Notes under the pieces: generated by a model | Database searches by the model: none | Told to the model about the DNA's origin: nothing | Seen by the model: only the letters and a program-made list of their open reading frames with translations | In this document: positions 15,079 through 22,210 of the stretch, piece after piece | Layout of the letters: the number at the start of each line of letters is the position of its first letter | Position numbering within the stretch: the first letter of the stretch is position 1 | Made by a program: the position numbers and the translations under genes | DNA from: an uncultured Parabacteroides sp. | Lineage (GTDB): Bacteria; Bacteroidota; Bacteroidia; Bacteroidales; Tannerellaceae | Reading direction: 5' to 3' | Length of the DNA stretch: 35,330 nucleotides | Assembly (NCBI GenBank): GCA_900541965.1 | Contig: UQLN01000046.1 | Coordinates: forward strand, 1 to 35,330

Positions 15079-17057
15079 TGCGCAATATCATTTAGCAATT
15101 TCAAAATTTCTTTTTCTACCTCTTTCAACTCTTCGTCAATTTTGCTTAAGGACCTTAAAGGAGGAGCCTTGTAGAAATACCTGTTAAAATTAATCTCATA
15201 CCCGACTTTGTCTTTTGTTCTGTCCATCCAGGCATCAGGAACATGAGGTAATACTTCTGCCCGAAAATACTCCTCTATATTTTGCTCCAGCGGAACATTT
15301 TCAAAATCCCGTAAATCTGGATCCGGCTCATATTCGTTTTTACCTTTTTCTACCTTTGCCGCTTCGGGATCTTTATGTGTAAATACATCCCTGAATAATT
15401 TGAACTCCGTAGCCTTCCAACGGGAATCGTTTTTCTTCAGGATGGCACGTATCTTTTTCTCCACTGTATTCCAGTCCAACAAAGGTTCTCGGCCTAATTC
15501 CTTGTCGATAATCTCTATATCATCCAGTAAATGAGGCAGCGCGTCCAAGAAACGAGCTTTGTCCTCAAAAGTCATTTGGTAGCGTAGTCTCAAAGGTCGC
15601 TCAACCGTTACTCGAGTATATCCAAACTGCACATTGCGGAAAAGCTTTGAGTTGCCGCATTCTTCAAATTTTCCATATAGCTTTACCAGTTCGCCGATAT
15701 GATCCGGCTCGTTTTCTTCAACTTCTCCCAGCTTACGTCTTTTACTCCCCATGCTTTTGCGCATTTGTACATAGTATTCCCGAGCATCCACAAGCTGTAT
15801 TTTACCTTTGCGTTCTTTTTCTTTCCTATTCGTTACGATCCAGATATAGGTACCAATGCCTGTATTGTAATACATCTGTTCCGGTAGAGCCACAATAGCC
15901 TCTAACCAATCATTTTCAATAATCCAACGGCGTATATTACTTTCTCCGGAACCGGCGCCTCCCGAAAATAGAGGAGAACCGCTAAATACTACAGCCAAAC
16001 GGGAACCATATTTTTTATTTTTTTCGTCAACCTTTTCAAACTTGCTGATCATATGCTGCAAAAACAACAAAGCTCCATCATTTACTCGCGGAAGTCCCGC
16101 TCCAAAACGACCAGTAAAGCCTTGTTTTTCATGTTCTCTCGTCACCTCTTTTTGTTGCTTTTTCCAATCTACACCAAAAGGAGGGTTAGCAATGAGATAG
16201 TCAAATGTTTCGTATTCAAATTGATCATCAATTAAACTGTCTCCATAGCGGATATTTTCTCCCGTACCATTGTGGGCGACCTCTTTAATGAGCATATCGG
16301 ATGCTGCGGTAGCAAAGGCTCTCTTGTTGTAGTCTTGGCCGTAAGCATATAGCTGGGCTTGCGGGTGATGTTCTTTTAAATACGCTTGTGCTTCCGCTAA
16401 CATACCGCCTGTTCCGCAGGTAGGATCGAGCATTTTTCGAACTGTACCCGGAGTTCGTAATAAATTATCATCATTAATAAATAGCAAATTCACCATCAGT
16501 TTGATAACCTCACGAGGCGTAAAGTGATCTCCTGCTGTTTCATTCGCCAACTCATTGAATCGCCGGATAAGGTTCTCGAAAATGAGTCCCATTTCTATAT
16601 TTGAAACTTGAGTAGGATGTAAATCTACTTTGCTAAACTGAGAAACAACGAGGTATAATATATTTGCCTCGTTCATTATCTCGATTTCCTTCTCAAATTC
16701 AAAATATTCAAAAATACGCCGCACGTTGGACGAAAATCCCTGAATATAGCTAACTAAGTCTTTTGCAATGGTATCCGGAGCTCCTTTTAATTTTTCAAAG
16801 GTGAAGGGAGAATGATTGTGAAATTTTTGCCCGGAAACTTTATTGAGCATAGCATCTAATGCCTCTCCATCAAGTTTGCCTTTCAGTTTTTCGCATTTGT
16901 TGAGAACTTCATCTTTCGTCTGATATAACACACAATCGAATCGACGAAGTACAGTCATTGGCAACATCACACGTTCGTACTGTGGCGGCCTATATGGACC
17001 ACGTAGTAAATCTGCAATCTGCCAGATGAAGTTTATATGATTTTGATGGTTCGACAT
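15075..17057 (-). CDS. hsdM: Type I DNA methyltransferase subunit (HsdM)
   Basis: 660 residues. HsdM transfers methyl groups from S-adenosylmethionine to adenine N6. The N-terminal helical domain (from IWQIADLLRGPYRPPQYERV) is followed by the methyltransferase domain with motif I DPTCGTGGML (211-220) and catalytic motif IV NPPFGVDW (291-298). The C-terminal part is helical and charged and ends with a predicted coiled coil (EELKEVEKEILKLL), which is expected to contact HsdS. It is somewhat longer than classic HsdM of about 500 residues, as in many Bacteroidetes systems. It is the first gene of the hsdM-hsdS-ptuA-ptuB-hsdR-GIY-YIG operon; the 64-base gap upstream to the DUF4143 gene may hold its promoter. 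Confidence 0.95.
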   Translation of the reverse strand: MSNHQNHINFIWQIADLLRGPYRPPQYERVMLPMTVLRRFDCVLYQTKDEVLNKCEKLKGKLDGEALDAMLNKVSGQKFHNHSPFTFEKLKGAPDTIAKDLVSYIQGFSSNVRRIFEYFEFEKEIEIMNEANILYLVVSQFSKVDLHPTQVSNIEMGLIFENLIRRFNELANETAGDHFTPREVIKLMVNLLFINDDNLLRTPGTVRKMLDPTCGTGGMLAEAQAYLKEHHPQAQLYAYGQDYNKRAFATAASDMLIKEVAHNGTGENIRYGDSLIDDQFEYETFDYLIANPPFGVDWKKQQKEVTREHEKQGFTGRFGAGLPRVNDGALLFLQHMISKFEKVDEKNKKYGSRLAVVFSGSPLFSGGAGSGESNIRRWIIENDWLEAIVALPEQMYYNTGIGTYIWIVTNRKEKERKGKIQLVDAREYYVQMRKSMGSKRRKLGEVEENEPDHIGELVKLYGKFEECGNSKLFRNVQFGYTRVTVERPLRLRYQMTFEDKARFLDALPHLLDDIEIIDKELGREPLLDWNTVEKKIRAILKKNDSRWKATEFKLFRDVFTHKDPEAAKVEKGKNEYEPDPDLRDFENVPLEQNIEEYFRAEVLPHVPDAWMDRTKDKVGYEINFNRYFYKAPPLRSLSKIDEELKEVEKEILKLLNDIAQ

Positions 17058-17121
17058 TTTCTAATTTGTATTTATTGTCTATTTGTTCATGAACTAATTT
17101 ACTTATTCTTTGTCCAAAGTG

Positions 17122-18309
17122 TTAAGAAAACAACTCTTTCGGGTTAATCTTCAAAAATTCCGCATACGGAATCCCCCCTGTACCGACCAGCAGCATTTTA
17201 TCAGGATGAAATTTTTCATTAAATATGCCCATCCCTTCATTATCTGCGCTGGCACCGCTTTTTACTGCCAGTCCAATTACCTTATTCCCTTTTTCAAGTA
17301 TAAAATCTACTTCATTATTACCTTCTCGCCAATAATGGAGATTATATCTCTCGGATATCGAATGATTGAGCAAATGAGCACCCACAGACGATTCAACTAA
17401 TCTCCCCCATAGTTTTGGGTTTACAATGGCTGTCGGGTAGGTTTCGTCATCTTGCGATGTTAGCAATGCGTTATTATATACCTGAAATTTCGGGCTGGAT
17501 GACCGTTGACGGATTACACTTCCTGTATATTTTTCTAATCCACCTAACAAACCACAATCGGATAACGATCTGAGGTAATTTGCTAAAGTTGTTGTGTTGC
17601 CGGCATCCTGTAACTGCCCTGTGATTTTAGTATAAGACAAAATCTGTCCTGAATACAGGCAGCCAAGCTCAAATAGCCGTTTTAGCAATGCAGGTTTATC
17701 CACACGGGTCAGCATTAAAATGTCTTTGGAAATGCTGGTCTCTATTAGCGAATCTTTTATATAGTTTTTCCAGCGCTCTTCATCATTGATCAATGACGCA
17801 GAACCCGGATAACCTCCAAAATAGATATACTGCTCGCTTGACCAGCCAAAAGCGGCTTCCATTTCAGCAAACGACCAATGCCCAAGATAAAATGTCTCGA
17901 AACGCCCGGCTAGCGATTCCGTTAATCCTTTCTGAATAAAGAAACGAGATGAGCCTAATAGAATAACCTTGATATTTACTTGTTCGCGAGTATCTTTATC
18001 CCATTGCTGCTTGACAACTTCGCTCCAGTTATCTATCTTTTGTATCTCATCGATTACAAGGAGATATTCCGAAGCGCCGGAGGTTTTCATTTTCAGCCTG
18101 GCCGTCTCCCAGGCTTGCATCAGCCAAGCCGAGTTAGTTGCCGAGATAGCATCAGCCGACCCAGATACATATGATATAGACAATTGAGACAATAGCTGAT
18201 TTACCATAGTAGTTTTACCTACCTGGCGAGGCCCAAGAATTACCTGAATGAACTTTCTTGGCTCTTCTATCCTTGATTTAACTTGTTTCAAATAAGAACG
18301 TTCGTACAT
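17122..18309 (-). CDS. AAA ATPase with DUF4143 domain
   Basis: 395 residues. An N-terminal AAA domain has Walker A (GPRQVGKTT, 26-34) and Walker B (LLVIDEIQKI, about 83-92). The C-terminal DUF4143 part includes the segment WGRLVESSVGAHLLNH and a nuclease-like YWREGNNEVDFILEKGNKVIGLAVKSG, with the D-(x)n-ExG/K look of PD-(D/E)xK folds (Glu and Asp followed by a Val-Lys). The family is widespread and often linked to mobile regions; its role is not known. It is upstream of hsdM on the same strand, separated by 64 bases, and may or may not belong to the defence operon. Two promoter-like boxes and a 10-bp direct repeat precede it. Confidence 0.85.
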   Translation of the reverse strand: MYERSYLKQVKSRIEEPRKFIQVILGPRQVGKTTMVNQLLSQLSISYVSGSADAISATNSAWLMQAWETARLKMKTSGASEYLLVIDEIQKIDNWSEVVKQQWDKDTREQVNIKVILLGSSRFFIQKGLTESLAGRFETFYLGHWSFAEMEAAFGWSSEQYIYFGGYPGSASLINDEERWKNYIKDSLIETSISKDILMLTRVDKPALLKRLFELGCLYSGQILSYTKITGQLQDAGNTTTLANYLRSLSDCGLLGGLEKYTGSVIRQRSSSPKFQVYNNALLTSQDDETYPTAIVNPKLWGRLVESSVGAHLLNHSISERYNLHYWREGNNEVDFILEKGNKVIGLAVKSGASADNEGMGIFNEKFHPDKMLLVGTGGIPYAEFLKINPKELFS

Positions 18310-18686
18310 TCTGAAATAATTTACTCAATACTACAAGCAAATTTACTCAAAATTCTTAGATTACAAAAATAAACTAAATTTTTTATCCGATTTTTCTCCA
18401 CTGGTTTTACTCGTCTTCCGCACATTAAGCTGGCTGCTATATTCAACTGTAATTTCGCAAATAGCTCGGAACTGTCATTTGTGTATGGTCACACAAGGCA
18501 TATCCTCCGACGAAATGGAGCTATGGGAAAAACGCATAGAATTAGAGACCAGTGATGAATGATAGTGTCATACTGGGCATAGCGAGCATACTTAAGTCGG
18601 CTTAAATTAAATCATAAAGTAATGATTCGTGTTAGTAATGCCTGGTTCTAAATGCCAGCTTAAAGCACATAAAAACAAACAACAAT
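18310..18686. other. Intergenic region between DUF4143 and HTH genes
   Basis: Apart from the promoter signals near its left end, no gene is supported. A frame open on the plus strand ends with ISSDEMELWEKRIELE at about 18,563, and its first ATG (18,486) would give only 25 residues. It may be the tail of a lost gene. The two flanking genes point away from each other, so both promoters must lie here. Confidence 0.4.
18319..18371 (-). promoter_or_regulatory. Promoter candidate and direct repeats upstream of the DUF4143 gene
   Basis: Reading toward the gene, TATTTTTG (18371-18364) and TAAATTTG (18345-18338) both fit TAnnTTTG; TTTG of the first lies 18 bases before the second and could act as its -33 box. 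TTGAGTAAAT occurs twice, at 18350-18341 and 18328-18319, 22 bp apart, which could be a regulator site covering the promoter and start region. Confidence 0.4.
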
Positions 18687-18974
18687 ATGAAATTTATAAT
18701 GATTGACACAGCTTTATTTGATTCACTAGTCGAAAAGCTAAATAAGTTAGTTGATGAAGCCAATAAGATACGTAACAACAGTAAAGATGCTATCTTGGAA
18801 CAGTGGTTAGACGGCCAAGAGGTTTGTGAAATCCTAGGCGTCACCAAACGTACATTGCAAACACTACGTGAAACAGGGAAAATAGCCTATACAATGGTGA
18901 AGCACAAAACCTGTTACCGTCCTAAAGATGTACAGATTTTCCTTGATAACTCTATTAAGAAAAGAAGCTTATGA
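18687..18974 (+). CDS. Excisionase-like helix-turn-helix protein (first of a pair)
   Basis: 95 residues. An N-terminal coiled helix (SLVEKLNKLVDEANKIR) is followed by an HTH_17-type winged helix (WLDGQEVCEILGVTKRTLQ, then RETGKIAYTMVKHKTCYRPKDVQIFL, about 45-88). Pairs of such proteins are common beside integrases in Bacteroidales elements and probably act as regulators or directionality factors. The second gene starts within its stop codon (ATGA, 4-base overlap). A start at 18699 (MIDTALF) is also possible. The nearby integrase fragments fit this context. Confidence 0.75.
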   Translation: MKFIMIDTALFDSLVEKLNKLVDEANKIRNNSKDAILEQWLDGQEVCEILGVTKRTLQTLRETGKIAYTMVKHKTCYRPKDVQIFLDNSIKKRSL

Positions 18975-19429
18975 AAAATCAGTTAGACGAACAGCTAATT
19001 TCTCTACTGGAATTAGTTGAAAGGTTAAGTGTCATTGCTTCTGGAATAAAAATGCATACTAGGTCTATTATTGACCAAAATGTGAACAAATCGCCTTTAA
19101 TAACTATATTAAAAAAAGATGACAGCCTTATGAAACATACTAAGATGGATCAATCAGATGAACGGGTTAATTCATTGATTAAAATTATTGAAACGTTAAG
19201 TAGTACTTTGTTCGATGTAAGACAAAGCATAATGAGACGACCACTGAACAACGAATTCTACCTTACAGATAAAGAATTATCAGTGAGATTAAAGGTAAGC
19301 CGTCGAACATTACAAGAGTGGCGATATAGTGGACAGATTACTTATTTTCGAATAGGCGGTAAAATGGTCTTTCGGGAGAGTGACATTCAAACAATACTTA
19401 AAAAGGGATTTTGTAATTCATTTAGATAA
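18971..19429 (+). CDS. Excisionase-like helix-turn-helix protein (second of a pair)
   Basis: 152 residues. The N-terminal 90 residues are helical and charged without a known domain. The C-terminal part (about 95-147) is an HTH_17 domain (LTDKELSVRLKVSRRTLQEW, then RYSGQITYFRIGGKMVFRESDIQTIL), the same layout as the preceding protein and the HTH at 2886-3236. It overlaps the first gene by 4 bases, so the two are co-translated. The island thus carries three excisionase-like proteins, one at its left and two at its right end. Function in excision or regulation is inferred from fold and context. Confidence 0.75.
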   Translation: MKNQLDEQLISLLELVERLSVIASGIKMHTRSIIDQNVNKSPLITILKKDDSLMKHTKMDQSDERVNSLIKIIETLSSTLFDVRQSIMRRPLNNEFYLTDKELSVRLKVSRRTLQEWRYSGQITYFRIGGKMVFRESDIQTILKKGFCNSFR

Positions 19430-19454
19430 ATACACGGCCTATTGCAAATAAGTT

Positions 19455-19490
19455 CAGCCGCAATAAATTTTAACAGAAGGCTTGCGGCTG
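19455..19490 (+). terminator. Hairpin downstream of the HTH pair
   Basis: CAGCCGCAA (19455-19463) and TTGCGGCTG (19482-19490) pair perfectly around an 18-base loop, 26 bases past the stop. There is no U-tract, so termination is uncertain. Confidence 0.4.
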
Positions 19491-19529
19491 ATATGTGCCT
19501 ATATGTATGAATTTTCTATGAGGAAAGTA

Positions 19530-19643
19530 ATGGAACGTGATATTTTTGTCGATACCACATAGAACGGCAATTTCTTTCAAATAATCATTCATTTTTTGAT
19601 TGCTGATAACATGTAGTGCCTTTATCAATATTTCAATGAAGAA
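19530..19643 (-). pseudogene. Tyrosine recombinase central fragment
   Basis: On the minus strand the frame reads VISNQKMNDYLKEIAVLCGI, then DKNITFH. This matches the stretch of Bacteroidales tyrosine recombinases that lies just before the catalytic H-x-x-R box (usually ...FHxARHTYAT). After FH (19530-19535) it continues YFPHRKF and no longer resembles the family. Upstream, resemblance fades at IEILIKAL and the frame starts after a TAA. Only about 30 family residues remain. The fragment at 151-324 begins with TYAT, that is, four residues further along, on the opposite strand. Confidence 0.65.
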
Positions 19644-19858
19644 TTAACACATAAAATAGTCTCCAAAATTTCCAAATTATGACGATTCCTCGTATTTTTG
19701 TAAAAGGAAATGTGTAGTGAAGAATTTCGCCGCAAAGCAGTGCAAAAATTTGGTGGAGCAATAGCGGGAGATTACTTCTTTTTTGAAAACATATCTATAA
19801 AAGATACAGCCACTTAAGTCAAAATGACGATTTCTGGTGGCACCACTCTTAAAAGACT

Positions 19859-19904
19859 CCAAATTTGGTAAATCCCTGAAATTTAAATATTTCAGGGATT
19901 TTCT
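19859..19904. terminator. Palindrome CCAAATTTGG and adjacent strong terminator
   Basis: CCAAATTTGG (19859-19868) is a perfect palindrome. Next to it AATCCCTGAAAT (19871-19882) pairs perfectly with ATTTCAGGGATT (19889-19900) over a 6-base loop, with TTCTTTT after it. GGTGGCACC lies just upstream (19836-19844). No intact gene feeds into this terminator from either side, so it probably belonged to a lost gene. Confidence 0.6.
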
Positions 19905-20081
19905 TTTCTCTCCTAATCCCCATATTTTTGGTAAAATTACGCACTTCCGCTGTGCTAAATCGTGGGCAATTTTAGTCTCGAAAAAAATGTCTAGAATTGT
20001 AATGTAAGATGTTGATTATCTTGTTGTTTTATTCTTGCTATTCTGTACGATTCAGTAACTTTAAAGATTAATTTTTAGAAT

Positions 20082-20144
20082 ATGTTCCACGAGTTGACAC
20101 CTGAGTTCATCCGTGCATTTGACATATACCTGAAAACGAAGTGA
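20082..20144 (+). pseudogene. Tyrosine recombinase N-terminal (SAM-like domain) fragment
   Basis: A 20-codon frame reads MFHELTPEFIRAFDIYLKTK and stops. The segment ELTPEFIRAFDIYLKT is typical of the core-binding SAM-like domain of Bacteroidales integrases (usually followed by EKGxSxNT). Its stop codon lies inside the stem of the terminator that follows. It is the third recombinase scrap in the window and covers a different part of the protein from the other two. The match is short, so it could also be chance. Confidence 0.5.
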
Positions 20145-20184
20145 TCTATGGTTTGTGGAAAATCTATAGATCACTTCGTTTTTT
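20133..20184 (+). terminator. 17-bp perfect stem terminator
   Basis: AAAACGAAGTGATCTAT (20133-20149) is the exact reverse complement of 20166-20182, with a 16-base loop; the stem ends in TTTT and starts with AAAA, so it can terminate transcription in both directions. It separates the island remains from the fimbrial locus. Confidence 0.8.
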
Positions 20185-20426
20185 GGGTGATTTGTTGAGT
20201 GTAATTAAAAGAGGCGGGTCCATTTATAAGACAATAATATACATTACGAAAGATAAATTAAATCATAGGATATCAAGAAAATGAACTTCTAATACAAACA
20301 GGTAAGGGCGTGCGGCTTTTATTATCGCAGAACAAGATTGTCTGTTATTTGTAAATATCTGTCTTTTTTGTAAAAAACAAACATGTTACTTGTTGCGTTT
20401 CAAAATAGAACTATTAAAGATATAAC

Positions 20427-21281
20427 ATGAAACTACTTTATTTGTCCGAGCATCGCTCCTGCTTTAATTATCAGCTTGATTTTGAAAGTGGATTTACCCG
20501 ATACAAACTGGCAGCCCAAGACTGCGGTCAGGTTGATAATGACAGATGTTTTTGTATTTTATTCCTGTTGAAGGGAGAACTGTCGGTTGATATAGGACAC
20601 GAACATCATATTTCCCTTCTTAGAAACAGGATGCTTCTTATACCACAACGGGAGAAAAACCGGATCGAATGTATCGTGCCGGCAGAATGTCTTGTATTAT
20701 TTTGGAACAAACAGATTACGGCTTGTGATAAGATGTATTTTGATTCCATTTCCCGTGAAAAGATGGGGGAGGGAAGTAACAGTGTTCTTCTAATTCGTAA
20801 ATCGTTATTGCATGTTTTAAGGCAGCTGTTTTTTTATCTGGATGCGGGATTGTTGTGCAGGCATATGCATATTCTTAAACAACAGGAAATAATGCTTGTG
20901 CTGAGGGGGGGATATACCAAGTCGGAACTCGCCTCCTTCTTTTCCGGAACATCTGGAATAGGAAGAAAATTTGAGGATTTTGTTCTGGAAAATTATCGGA
21001 AAGTGAAATCCGTGAAAGAATTTGCCGGTCTGTGCTGTATGTCGGAACGTTCTTTCAACCGCAAGTTCCAAGACTGCTTTAATCAGAGTCCTTATCAGTG
21101 GATGCAGGAACGGAAGGCCGAAATCATTCGTGAGAAAGTCTGCGATCCGGATGTCGCTTTCCGGGAGATAGCCATGGAATTTGGATTCAGCTCTCCTGCC
21201 CATCTGACCTGTTATTGCAAAAGGCTGTTCGGTTTGACTCCGACAGAGTTGAGGGTGGAAAGCAAAAAAGATAAAACCTGA
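20427..21281 (+). CDS. AraC-family transcriptional regulator of the fimbrial locus
   Basis: 284 residues. The C-terminal 100 residues carry two helix-turn-helix motifs of the AraC type (SVKEFAGLCCMSERSFNRKF, then DVAFREIAMEFGFSSPAHLTCYCKRLFGLTPTELR), the second with the family's GF-S-x-x-H-x-x-R/K-x-F-G-x-T-P pattern. The N-terminal part has a cupin-like stretch (FLLKGELSVDIGHEHHISLL, then MLLIPQREKN) suited to ligand or partner binding. It sits immediately upstream of the fimbrial genes, on the same strand, and ends at its own terminator, so it probably controls the fimbrial promoter at about 21494. The effector is unknown. Confidence 0.85.
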   Translation: MKLLYLSEHRSCFNYQLDFESGFTRYKLAAQDCGQVDNDRCFCILFLLKGELSVDIGHEHHISLLRNRMLLIPQREKNRIECIVPAECLVLFWNKQITACDKMYFDSISREKMGEGSNSVLLIRKSLLHVLRQLFFYLDAGLLCRHMHILKQQEIMLVLRGGYTKSELASFFSGTSGIGRKFEDFVLENYRKVKSVKEFAGLCCMSERSFNRKFQDCFNQSPYQWMQERKAEIIREKVCDPDVAFREIAMEFGFSSPAHLTCYCKRLFGLTPTELRVESKKDKT

Positions 21282-21398
21282 CCGTACAAGGAGCACCTGA
21301 CTTTTTTAATACAATGTTAAGTTATATGGATTCTTTTAGGCAAAAAGCAAGCATGAAGGAAAAGTCTTTAATCAGTTAGCCTCCGGTATAGAAACTGT

Positions 21399-21427
21399 AA
21401 GGCCGTCTTGTACAGGACGGCCTTTTT
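21399..21427 (+). terminator. Terminator of the AraC gene
   Basis: AAGGCCGTC (21399-21407) and GACGGCCTT (21416-21424) pair perfectly over an 8-base loop and run into TTTTT. It separates the AraC unit from the fimbrial operon. Confidence 0.8.
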
Positions 21428-21493
21428 CTAAAACAGTCACTAATCTATTAATTTATGTCTTTTTTATATAACATGGCTACAAGAGTGGCAGAG

Positions 21494-21501
21494 TAACTTT
21501 G
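21494..21501 (+). promoter_or_regulatory. -7 box of the fimbrial operon promoter
   Basis: TAACTTTG matches TAnnTTTG exactly. It overlaps a TTG codon that could otherwise be read as the start of the first fimbrial gene, so the true start must be downstream (21538 or 21556). No clear TTTG -33 box is present 19-21 bases upstream, which fits control by an activator such as the AraC protein next door. Confidence 0.6.
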
Positions 21502-21537
21502 CAGCATCAAAAAAAGAGATGCAGAGTATTAATAAAA

Positions 21538-22152
21538 ATGACAAAAATCTTTAGTATGAAGATATCTATTTTTCTTTTCTTTTTATTTTTTTGCTCCCAT
21601 TCCTTCGCACAGAAGGTGGCGATAAAAAATAATCTGGCGTATGACGCCCTGAAGACTCCGAATCTTTCCCTTGAGTTCTCGATGGGGAGGAAATGGACTC
21701 TTGACACTCAGGTGGGTATGAATTTTTTCTTTTATACGAAAGACGCCACTTCCCCACGGTACAAGACAAAGAAGTTCAGCCACTGGCTGGTACAGCCTGA
21801 ACTCCGTTACTGGACGTGTGATGTTTTCAACGGTTGGTTCTTTGGATTGCATGCTCATGGCGGCCAGATGAATATCGGGGGCATCGATGTTCCCTTCGTC
21901 CTTGAAAAAAGGGATGGAAAAATGAAGGATCACCGTTACGAGGGTTATTTCTGGGGAGGCGGGTTGAGTGTCGGTTATCAGTGGGTCCTATCCAACCGTT
22001 TCAATATCGAGGCCTCCCTGGGTATCGGTTACGTACACACCCGTTATGAGAAGTACAAGTGTACCACCTGCGGCCAAACGCTTGGCAAGGGAGACGCAGA
22101 CTACATTGGTCCCACCAGAGCCGCCATTTCAATCATTTACATGTTGAAATAA
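21538..22152 (+). CDS. DUF3575-type outer-membrane protein, first gene of fimbrial operon
   Basis: 204 residues from the ATG at 21538; 21556 is also possible, both giving a signal peptide (KISIFLFFLFFCSHSFAQ). The mature part begins with the DUF3575 pattern (VAIKNNLAYDALKTPNLSLEF, then GRKWTLDTQVG) and continues as short barrel strands with a C-terminal ISIIYMLK. DUF3575 genes regularly open Bacteroidales type V fimbrial operons. The role is not established; an outer-membrane partner in assembly is plausible. Two Cys in a C-x-x-C (CTTC near the end) may form a disulfide. DUF3868 follows 58 bases later. Confidence 0.85.
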   Translation: MTKIFSMKISIFLFFLFFCSHSFAQKVAIKNNLAYDALKTPNLSLEFSMGRKWTLDTQVGMNFFFYTKDATSPRYKTKKFSHWLVQPELRYWTCDVFNGWFFGLHAHGGQMNIGGIDVPFVLEKRDGKMKDHRYEGYFWGGGLSVGYQWVLSNRFNIEASLGIGYVHTRYEKYKCTTCGQTLGKGDADYIGPTRAAISIIYMLK

Positions 22153-22210
22153 CCCCCTGCATCCCGCAGAGACATTTTTTTATTTTATCACGCTAAAAAA
22201 AGTAATATCA

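Larger units (their letters stand above)
19430..20426. other. Gene-free right boundary of the island
   Basis: About 1 kb without an intact gene. It holds the hairpin at 19455-19490, two recombinase scraps (19530-19643 minus, 20082-20144 plus), a group of palindromes and a terminator at 19836-19901, and a second terminator at 20133-20184. The final 240 bases before the AraC gene are A/T-rich and should contain its promoter, but no exact TAnnTTTG box was found. No tRNA gene was seen here. Confidence 0.55.

Noticed and set aside
17122..18309. DUF4143 ATPase as a member of the restriction system
   Set aside because: It is separated by 64 bases from hsdM with possible promoters of its own, and the family occurs widely without restriction genes; not counted as a defence component.
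18486..18563. 25-codon plus-strand frame ending ISSDEMELWEKRIELE
   Set aside because: Coding-like composition but too short, and no family could be named; mentioned only as part of the intergenic stretch.
19677..19862. 61-codon minus-strand frame in the island boundary
   Set aside because: Rich in Cys, Phe and His in the way of noncoding frames, with no recognisable domain; it lies between integrase scraps and palindromes.
21282..21498. Invertible promoter upstream of the fimbrial operon
   Set aside because: Only a 7-bp GTACAAG/CTTGTAC pair was found, one half of it in the AraC terminator loop; too short for an invertase site.
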